Of a stretch of 64,000 bases of DNA, positions 57,901 to 64,000 are shown piece after piece. Below the pieces are notes generated by a model. That model had not been told where the DNA came from and did not search any database. It worked only from the letters and a program-made list of their open reading frames with translations. This DNA comes from Haliotis asinina. Its lineage: Eukaryota > Mollusca > Gastropoda > Lepetellida > Haliotidae. The translations under genes were made by a program, and so were the position numbers. The stretch is from contig NC_090290.1 in NCBI RefSeq assembly GCF_037392515.1, forward strand, positions 55,998,753 to 56,062,752. The letters run 5' to 3'. Every line of letters begins with the position of its first letter. Within the stretch, counting starts at the first letter, position 1.

Positions 57901-60900
57901 CACAGCATGTTGTTTGTTAATTAGTGCGTTTTTAACAAATGATTCCAGTCGCACTAAGTGATCGACAGTACTTCTATTTTTACGGAAACCACATTGTATA
58001 TCTGTGATAAGATTATTTGTTTCCAAGTACCAAACAAGTCGATTATTTATCATACGTTCCATGGTCTTGCAAACACAGCTAGTTAGTGAAATCGGACGAT
58101 AATTGGATGGATCCGTATGATCACGTCCAGGTTTAGGTATTGGTACTACTATGGCGTCACGCCATGAAGGAGGAAAGTTACCCGATGTCCAAATATCATC
58201 AAAAATATTGAGAAGAGTTTCTAGGCAGGATTCTGGTAAATGCTTCAGGAGTTGATAATGTATGTTATCAGCTCCAGTAGCAGTGTCATGAGCTTGATCA
58301 AGAGCAGTATGGAGTTCATGAATAGAAAATGTTTCATTATAATCTTCCCCATTATCAGAATTGAAATTAATAGTTTTCTTTTCTTGTTGTTTTTGATATT
58401 GCTGGAATTTTGGTACATAATTTGAAGAGGAAGAGTGTTTAGCAAGGGTTTCACCTAGTTTATTAGCAATATCTGATTTATCAGTAAGCAATTGATCTCC
58501 ATGTTTAAGATGATGGACAGTAGATTTAGTACCTTTACCTTTGATTTTCTGGACCATGTTCCATACCTTGGACTTGGCTGTCCGAGAATTTATTTTGGAT
58601 ACATAATGTTGCCAAGATTGGCGTTTGTTCTGTTTAAAAGTACGCCGTGCTTTAGAATTTAAAATTTTAAATTTATTTAAATTATGCACCATAGGATGGC
58701 GACGGAAATAATGTTCAGCTTTTTTCCTTGCCTTCCTAGCTTGTTTGCAGTCATCGTTGAACCATGGTTTTCTTATGTGTGGAACTACAGAGGACTTTGG
58801 TATACACTCATCAGCTATGGAATTCAGTTCATCAGAAAAGCATTTAATAGCATCGGGAACGTCAATAAAACGTTCAGGTTTAAGTTTTTCAGCACACAGT
58901 GTTTCATATAAAGCCCAGTTAGCCTTTTTAAAATTTCGTCTTGATGATGGAGGAACATCGGATGGAGTTACAGATTTTAATACAGTAGGAAAATGGTCAC
59001 TTCCACAGAGGTCATCGTGGACTGACATTTCAAATTCATTTAGTAGTTCTGAATTTGTCAATGACAAGTCAAGAGCAGAATAGGTCCCTGTCCCAGGGTG
59101 TAAATATGTGTTGGAACCATCATTATAAATACATAAATCATTGTCAGAACAAAAGTCCTCCAACAATTTACCTTTAGTGTTTGTATTTACACTACCCCAG
59201 AGTGGGTTGTGTAGATTTAAAACTCCCATTATAATACAGGGCTTTGGGAGCTGATCATATAGAGCTTGAAAATCGGTTTTGGCAGAAGCCGAAGACGGTG
59301 AAATATAAAGAGAGCATAGCGTAAACGCTACATGTAAAGTAATTCTCACTGCAACAGCCTGCATATTAGTATTAAGTGAAACAGGGCTTTGAATAACGTT
59401 TTGTTTCACTAGAATGGATGATCCGCCAGTGGCCCTATCACCCGGAGGTGAAAAACAATGATATGCATTAAAATGACGAAGGTCAAATGTATCTGTTTGT
59501 TTTAAATATGTCTCCTGGAGACATAACGCTGAAGGCATGAAATCTTGGACTAATAGCTGTAATTCATGTAAATTAGTCCTCAATCCTCTGCAGTTCCACT
59601 GTACAATAGTATTGGAATAAACTATCTTTTGGGGGGATTTATTGGGGATCTACCCCGCACTCTTTTGGAGGGCGACAAGCTATGTGCCCTAGAATGGACG
59701 TTTTCAGAAACGTCCATATCTTCAAGAGACCCATATTTATTAAACAGTTGAATTTTGTTTTGGGACCCCTTAGGAGCTCTGCCACTTTGTTGTTTTGAAA
59801 CATCAGACTTAGGTTTGGGTTTAGTTCTAACAATTTGTTGTCTATCAGCTGTTGAATGAGACTCAGAGCGTGACTGTGAAGATGACTTATGATCAGAGGA
59901 CTTTGATGTAGTAGGAAGTGATTCCTCAGTCTGGGATGATATAGCAGGGTATAAAACCTGTGGGGAGTCGGAACTGACCCAAGTCAAGGTAGTTTGGCAT
60001 CCTGTGGATGATTTTGTTATTTTAGAGCTGGATTCAGATGATGATTTTGCTACTGTAGCATAACTTTCTAGAAGGTCAGATCTCTTCACCAGTTTCTTTG
60101 CCTCAGAAAAAGAGATATTTTGGGTGAACTTTATTTTGTTAATCGCCATTTGCTCTTTCCATATTGGACACTGTTTTGACGAAGATGAATGGTCGCCTGA
60201 GCAGTTAGTGCATTTTTTAAAGTCACTGTCACAATCTTCTGTTGTGTGTGTCTTCTCACCACAGTGAGCACACACAACAGACAATGTGCAGGTAGATACA
60301 CCGTGTCCATATTTCTGGCATTTAAAACACCTGAGCGGGTTGGGGATGTAGGTTTCAACTTGGATATTGCAGTAACCTGCCTTTACTGATTTGGGAGCAT
60401 TCGGCGATGAAAACGAAAACAGATAGGTATTCGTTTGGAATGTTTCATTGTTTTTTCGGGTGGAAAAGCGCTTCACATACAGCACGCCTTGATCCTTCAT
60501 TTCGCATGCTATATCAAGTTCGGACATGTCAGCAAACAACCGATCACGATCTCTGACGATACCTTTACTTGTGTTCAAGGTCTTGTGAGCAGAGACCGTG
60601 ACCGGAATGCCCACAAAAGATTCAATGCTCATCAGATTTGTTGCTTGCTGTTTCTTGCCACACTCAATTAGCAGTGCACCCGAACGTAAGCGTCTAATGT
60701 TCTTAACATCCCCAGCAATACCTTGAATGCCCTTAGATACTGCGAAAGGGTTCAACTTCAGTGGTGTCTTGTCAGTAGTCTCAATAACGAGGAAACGTGG
60801 CCAATACTCAATCGATAGAGACGGTCTGTGAGAAGTATCAACGGGATCAATTTCAAGTGGACGTTTGGTTTTTTTGGGGGGGTATTTCATAAGCCATGAT

Positions 60901-63146
60901 TGGTGTCATATGGTTCATCATCCGAGCTGCCCACCCACCACGGAGTATCACAAGGACAATGCTAAAGCAAGCGGGCCTCCAGCTTGCAGCACCAAGGATT
61001 CTCGGATGATATACTCCAGTAGAAGAATTATAAATAATTAAACTACCAGATTGGCCCATGAGCCATCGCCTTCTGGCATAAGACTCTAGGCAAAGTTCAT
61101 ATTAGAATTCACAATCAATTCACAAAGATCACAAGTAGTGCCAAAGCCGAAACTCAAAACAATTTCAAATCAAATTTGTGCAATGGCGGATAGACAGTCC
61201 ATGCACAGGGCTTGGCATGACCAGCCGATTGGTTGAATCAGGCCCATTCAACCACCCGTCTAGGTGAAGTAAGGGCCAAAGTGGTGTGTTGGGCAATGGA
61301 ACGCAGTTAAAAGTCCAAATGCCCTCAACCACCAGGATCCCGTCCTCCACCGACACGGGACGCAACCCACGGCAAACAGGTTGCCCAATTTAGTCGCCTC
61401 TTACGACAAGCAATGGGGTGTTGTGGACACATTCTGCCCCGGGTCCACACGGGAGAAGAGCACTTAGCGTTACCCAGCACCCACCACGAGGAGGTGGCTC
61501 TTCATGGGTGCCAGTAAGCACAGATGTTGCGGCAGGGCACCCTACGTCACACATGGCAACCTCCGTCTTCTGGGTTGGTTGTCGTAAGAATATGACGTGG
61601 TGATACACCTGCAGTAGTTTTCTAGAGAGACGAGTGTATTGTGGGATGTTTTGACGGGAGATTTTTCCTATTATACTTCGTGGCTGGTGTCACTCGTGCA
61701 ATAAAACTATTTCTACAGTATCCTGAGTGTCCTTACTCCTTGAGGGAATGTCTAAAGGTTAAAATATTCGCTCGTCAAGCTGAAAGCCCGGGTTTGATTC
61801 CCCACATGGATACAATGTGCAAAGCCCATTTCTGGTGTCCCCTGCTGTGATATTGCTGGAATATTGCTAAAAACTAAAAGCTAAAAGCTTTCACTCACTA
61901 TAACCACCTTAAAGACACAACATATATTATTTCCTTGCTATCCCATAGTTGGTCACACGCATTTCGACTAAAATATACAGAACGTGCCCGGGAAAAAAAG
62001 TACTGTTCCGTTAGTTCGCTGTAACCGTTGTTTAATCCATCCCCATAAAATTCTTCGTATACCATACTGTTCATTACTGACAAAGAACCGTCATCCACCG
62101 CACCAGACAAGACAGGAATCGGGTTCTTGCTAGCACTGAATTGGGGAAACTCAACAACGTGGTAAATATTCAGAAATGAAATACCTTCGGCGATATAGTC
62201 GTGTACGGTGGCGTTGATCTGTTCGGCATGCCACTGGTCCTCTTCATTGTCTGGGTACAGACCGAACTGCTTCCCCAGGTAACGGCATATTACAGGTGTT
62301 TGGGAAAGTTCGAAGTTGCCTGAAACATTAATTAGATGGAACATACAGGTACACTGAATGTACTGGTATAGGTGGGCGGTTTATGTAGGTACAAGGAATA
62401 TGCAGTTACAAATATCAACAAGGTATAGTAAACATATGCTTGGGTGGATTATGCATGTACAGCTGTAGTATACAGGTGGGTGGATTATACAAGGATTTTA
62501 CAGGTATACTGAATGTACAGGTGAAGATGCAGGTAGACTTAACATTTGATTATCGGAAAATGCAGGTAAATTGAACCTGTGGGTAATTGACATTGGTCGA
62601 CCTTGAGCTTGGGGTTACGTCGATATTGGGCTTACTTTGACACACAGATTACTTAGACACAGGGCTTGCTTTGAGACACAGATTACTTCGACACAGGGCT
62701 TGTTTTGAGACACAGATTTCTTCGACACGGGGCCTGCTTTGAGACACAGATTTCTTCGACACAGGGCTTACTTTCAGACACAGATTTTTTCGACACCGGG
62801 CTTATTTTGAGACACAGATTAGTTCGACATACGGTCTACTTTGAGATAGAGTTACTTCGACACAGGACTTACATTGAGATAAAGGTTACATCCAAATACG
62901 GCATAGTTTACACGAGATACCACTTTGTTAAAATCAAGTAGAGATACCTTTCTTTAACAACGGGACAGCAAGAGCTGGGTATCCGGTCCACTTTTGGTCA
63001 GCCTGTTTGAACATCTCCATTATGCCTTCAGATATATCCTTGAAAGGGACACCAGCTTCGATGAAGAGGAGGCGGACAAACTCCCCCCGCCCTGGTCCCA
63101 CATACTGTCCTGACCAGTAGTACAACTCGTAACCATCGCTCGACAT
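52933..63146 (-). CDS. Cytosolic glutathione S-transferase (pi/sigma-like), four exons
   Basis: It would conjugate glutathione to electrophiles in the cytosol. Exons on the minus strand: 63146-62948 (donor AAAG/GTATCT, phase 1), 62319-62185 (acceptor TTTCAG, donor GAAG/GTATTT, phase 1), 54684-54531 (acceptor TTTGTAG, donor AAGG/GGTAAG read as GG|GTAAGA, phase 2) and 53143-52933 (acceptor TTTCAG, TGA/TAA-type stop after GNSMM). The sum is 699 nt, 232 residues, slightly longer than the usual 200-220. The N-terminal thioredoxin-like domain has YELYYWSG (candidate catalytic Tyr) and GRGEFVRLLFIEAGV, then FELSQTPVICRYLGKQFGLY, the glutathione-binding cis-Pro/QT(S) region. The helical C-terminal domain has AEQINATVHDYIAEG, IDRFLAERLPKYMKHFEKIL, GGKVTYVDLGLLHVL and MEARPNLAAYF. 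The pi versus sigma class cannot be settled by eye. Intron 2 (7.5 kb) holds a full-length LINE in the same orientation. Confidence 0.88.
53960..54162 (-). repeat. SINE family B
   Basis: Reverse complement of the family: GAGTAAGTGAGTTTAGTTGT tail-like start is preceded by ATGAGTAAGTGAG; then CAGCTATATAGCGGCGGTAT, CAGACAATCCAGAGATCAAC and CCGTTAGTCGCCTCTTATGA. It lies in glutathione transferase intron 3. Confidence 0.85.
54708..54753. repeat. (GTA/GTT)n microsatellite
   Basis: Mixed GTAGTAGTT units immediately upstream of a SINE. Confidence 0.85.
54750..54915 (-). repeat. tRNA-headed SINE (family A)
   Basis: GTAAGTGAGTGATTATGTG tail, CACCGCCTTTAGCCATATTC, ATGGGAATCCAACCCGTGTC (box B) and CTTTCGCCACTAGGCTACCC head, flanked on both sides by GTA repeats. 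Confidence 0.85.
54917..54988. repeat. (GTA)24 microsatellite
   Basis: About 24 uninterrupted trinucleotide units. ORFs translating to poly-valine are artefacts. Confidence 0.95.
55135..55245 (+). repeat. SINE family B, 3' half
   Basis: GTGACCACTGCTGGAATGTC, AGTTCGATTATTTACAGACC, GCCATAGAGCCAGCATATTG; the CTCACTC tail is absent. Confidence 0.7.
55386..55397. repeat. Target-site duplication of the full-length LINE (3' side)
   Basis: AGTAAGCACAGA, identical to 61513-61524. Confidence 0.9.
55959..59630 (-). pseudogene. LINE ORF2: endonuclease, reverse transcriptase, RNase H; one frameshift
   Basis: This makes the nick and reverse-transcribes the LINE RNA at the target. The endonuclease begins VQWNCRGLRTNLHELQ with LCLQETYL, YSALDLSLTN and GSDHFPTV. 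At the usual MGDxN position it reads IIMGVLNLHNPLWGS, so one catalytic Asp is Val. RT blocks: PNYRPISLTSCVCKTMERMI-like NYRPISL, FFDLEKAYDTTW, QGVPQGSILS and FVDDFNIS. Near 57560-57580 about 11 bp are missing compared with the other copy (QLQLCLNKINKW), shifting the frame. The second frame holds the RNase H triad (LFTDGSKDGG, FTAEANAILTAL, IIYSDCLSC, with SHVGISGN), then a Cys/His tail (FCIPCDERVTVKHILLDC). There is no ATG between the frame's preceding stop and QWNCRGL. These defects suggest this copy cannot move by itself. Confidence 0.88.
59622..60890 (-). CDS. LINE ORF1, intact, zinc-knuckle nucleic-acid-binding protein (422 aa)
   Basis: A Gag-like RNA-binding protein that would package LINE RNA. 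From the ATG at 60890: MKYPPKKTKRPLEI (basic), an RRM/PRE-like region (WPRFLVIETTD, LRSGALLIECGKKQQ, VSAHKTLNTSKGIVRDRDRL) at residues about 30-150, then three CCHC knuckles at about 195-255 (CFKCQKYGHGVSTC, CAHCGEKTHTTEDC, CTNCSGDHSSSSKQC), and a Ser/Lys-rich tail (SPSKRVRGRSPINPPKR). The stop TAG lies next to the ORF2 region, so the two are probably translated from one RNA. Confidence 0.92.
   Translation of the reverse strand: MKYPPKKTKRPLEIDPVDTSHRPSLSIEYWPRFLVIETTDKTPLKLNPFAVSKGIQGIAGDVKNIRRLRSGALLIECGKKQQATNLMSIESFVGIPVTVSAHKTLNTSKGIVRDRDRLFADMSELDIACEMKDQGVLYVKRFSTRKNNETFQTNTYLFSFSSPNAPKSVKAGYCNIQVETYIPNPLRCFKCQKYGHGVSTCTLSVVCAHCGEKTHTTEDCDSDFKKCTNCSGDHSSSSKQCPIWKEQMAINKIKFTQNISFSEAKKLVKRSDLLESYATVAKSSSESSSKITKSSTGCQTTLTWVSSDSPQVLYPAISSQTEESLPTTSKSSDHKSSSQSRSESHSTADRQQIVRTKPKPKSDVSKQQSGRAPKGSQNKIQLFNKYGSLEDMDVSENVHSRAHSLSPSKRVRGRSPINPPKR
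61455..61512 (-). ncRNA. Candidate HDV-like self-cleaving ribozyme at the LINE 5' end
   Basis: Numbering from 61512 as nt 1: P1 is 1-7 (GGCACCC) with 31-37 (GGGUGCU), including a G1.U37 wobble exactly as in hepatitis delta virus. P3 is 16-19 (CCAC) with 26-29 (GUGG), closing L3 CUCCUC, identical to the HDV loop. P1.1 can form from C22/C23 with G38/G39. GGGUAAC after P1 matches HDV GGGCAAC. P2 is 10-15 (GAAGAG) with 53-58 (CUCUUC). CUAA at 46-49 fits the J4/2 motif with C46 as candidate catalytic base. P4 is very short or missing, the main weakness. Nt 1 is also the first base after the target-site duplication, where cleavage should leave the RNA 5' end. Confidence 0.7.
61513..61524. repeat. 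Target-site duplication of the full-length LINE (5' side)
   Basis: AGTAAGCACAGA, identical to 55386-55397. Confidence 0.9.
61733..61900 (+). repeat. tRNA-headed SINE (family A)
   Basis: AAAGGTTAAAATATTCGCTC, CCCGGGTTTGATTCCCCACA (box B), GCCCATTTCTGGTGTCCCCT, GATATTGCTGGAATATTGCT and a short CTTTCACTCACTA tail. Confidence 0.85.
62633..62890. repeat. About 34 bp minisatellite in glutathione transferase intron 1
   Basis: TTTGAGACACAGATTACTTC followed by GACACAGGGCTTGC, about seven units, decaying towards the 3' end. Confidence 0.9.
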
Positions 63147-63336
63147 CTTCACCGACTGTCTATGCTTGTACCTGGATGTTCACTGGACATTTAACCGAGG
63201 AATAGAACCCGGCTTTAAGCAGTGGTTTGATGGTGGTGGACTGAATTGAAAGACTATTTTATTCACTCATACCTTAGATCCCCCGCTTTCCATACTGAAC
63301 AAAGTTAAGGATCATGAAGTACCGCAGAGGGTTCGA

Positions 63337-63345
63337 CTATTTATA
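63337..63345 (-). promoter_or_regulatory. TATA box of the glutathione S-transferase gene
   Basis: The minus strand reads GGGTATAAATAGTCG, a full TATA consensus, 190 bp upstream of the ATG at 63146. A start site about 30 bp downstream would give a leader of about 160-170 nt with no intron needed. Confidence 0.55.
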
Positions 63346-63419
63346 CCCACTCCGATCAACTTTTGGATATTTTACGTGCGCTTTGCGACCGGGTGTACAA
63401 TATGCACACGGTATAAAAC

Positions 63420-64000
63420 ATCCAGAGTTGTGTCCCTTTAATACTTCCGCTAACCAGCTGCCGGGTCGTACCCCGACTGTCTTCACGATATGTACTATTA
63501 ATACAGGTCTGTGCACACTCTGGCTTGTTTATGACACACAAGACTTTTTACCGGAGTCTAACGCGTGTGATATACAATGTATGAACATATACAATCCTGA
63601 CCTACATATTCAAGTAAGCAGATTCCAAACCACAGTTTATAATCAGCGCTGTCTAATGCTGTGCTGACCAGGAAAATGCTAAACTATCAAACGAAGACAA
63701 ATCGTAGTTCTAGTGCCTAGGTTAAGACACTATGAGTTACGTACCTTCCCTGGCTTCGAGGTATTGAAAGTCATGTGATCTATCACGTGACACGTTTGAA
63801 ATATGCTGCGTCGTCGAGAGTGAGCCGTGTGTTTAGTGAGATGAGCTCACACCGGTACCGATTAAACACTTGCCGTAGGGTGTGAATCCGCCTATTTCAG
63901 AGCAGGTCAGCAGGAGAAAACTACCCTGGTGACAACATACCCTCTCCAGTACAGGTCGCAGCGCGCAAAGGGAACCACAAGACACCACATGGTATTTTCC
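63420..64000. other. Upstream region of the glutathione transferase gene
   Basis: Holds the palindromic E-box TCACGTGA at about 63783-63790, a possible bHLH-ZIP (USF/TFEB-type) site. No exon that I can support. Confidence 0.35.

Larger units (their letters stand above)
55398..61512 (-). mobile_element. Full-length I/Nimb-like LINE, 6.1 kb
   Basis: A 12 bp duplication AGTAAGCACAGA (55386-55397, 61513-61524) defines both ends. Order on the minus strand: 5' end with HDV-like fold (61512-61455), 5' UTR with CTTGTCGTAAGAGGCGACTA, ORF1 (60890-59622), ORF2 (about 59630-55959 in two frames), 3' UTR, and the tail GATGTGACGTTAAATTTTAA ending CTCAATCACTCAC. ORF1 with CCHC knuckles plus APE, RT and RNase H in ORF2 fits the I superclade (I or Nimb). 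The exact duplication and only one frameshift point to recent insertion. It lies in the same orientation as, and inside intron 2 of, the glutathione transferase gene. Confidence 0.93.

Noticed and set aside
55398-61512. Virus-like or LTR origin for the zinc-knuckle plus reverse transcriptase element
   Set aside because: No long terminal repeats, integrase or protease; APE endonuclease, RNase H order, variable-length target duplication and shared 3' tail place it among LINEs.

Overview
The window looks like nuclear DNA of a marine gastropod, most likely an abalone (Haliotis) or close relative. This is inferred from split genes with GT-AG introns and from a dense background of short dispersed repeats ending in CTCACTCACTCAC tails, which I recall as typical of Haliotis. 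There is no sign of prokaryotic or organellar DNA, and I found no retrovirus-like or LTR element.

Layout. 1-7.5 kb: two inverted copies of a 2 kb non-autonomous DNA transposon with TTAA target duplications, an older relative between them, and a PAN/apple-like first exon (- strand). 7.5-12.7 kb: a decayed LINE, minisatellites, the two C-type lectin exons of a - strand gene whose exon start is tandemly repeated with its splice acceptor, a 0.9 kb terminal-inverted-repeat element and SINEs. 13.5-24.6 kb: a 1.6 kb segment present twice in direct orientation; the second copy sits inside an I/Nimb-like LINE (+ strand) and itself carries an intact Tc1 transposon. 24.6-27.6 kb: a second PAN-like first exon, phase-compatible with the lectin exons 14.5 kb away, then three minisatellites. 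29-34 kb: a LINE fragment, repeats, and a decayed Sailor-like (DD82E) transposon. 34.5-37.6 kb: a complete three-exon gene for a secreted IgGFc-binding-like protein. 37.6-43.6 kb: mainly SINEs and fold-back elements. 43.7-50.9 kb: a two-exon gene for a 693-residue coiled-coil protein of unknown function, with an NRF1-type promoter element and an upstream ORF. 52.9-63.3 kb: a four-exon cytosolic glutathione S-transferase gene (- strand) with a TATA box; its second intron holds a full-length 6.1 kb LINE.

The most notable observations concern the LINE family. Its 5' end, fixed independently by a 12 bp target-site duplication, starts exactly at the first nucleotide of a sequence that folds by hand like a hepatitis-delta-type self-cleaving ribozyme. 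Its 3' tail is shared with both common SINE families, and one of these also carries a block of the LINE 5' UTR. The LINE therefore looks like the machinery behind most small repeats in the window. A second notable feature is the lectin exon, where a 78 bp tandem repeat has copied the splice acceptor and exon start in frame, giving several possible in-frame acceptors.

All calls were made by eye from sequence and translations. Exon joins rest on splice signals, phase and protein-family continuity, not on transcripts.
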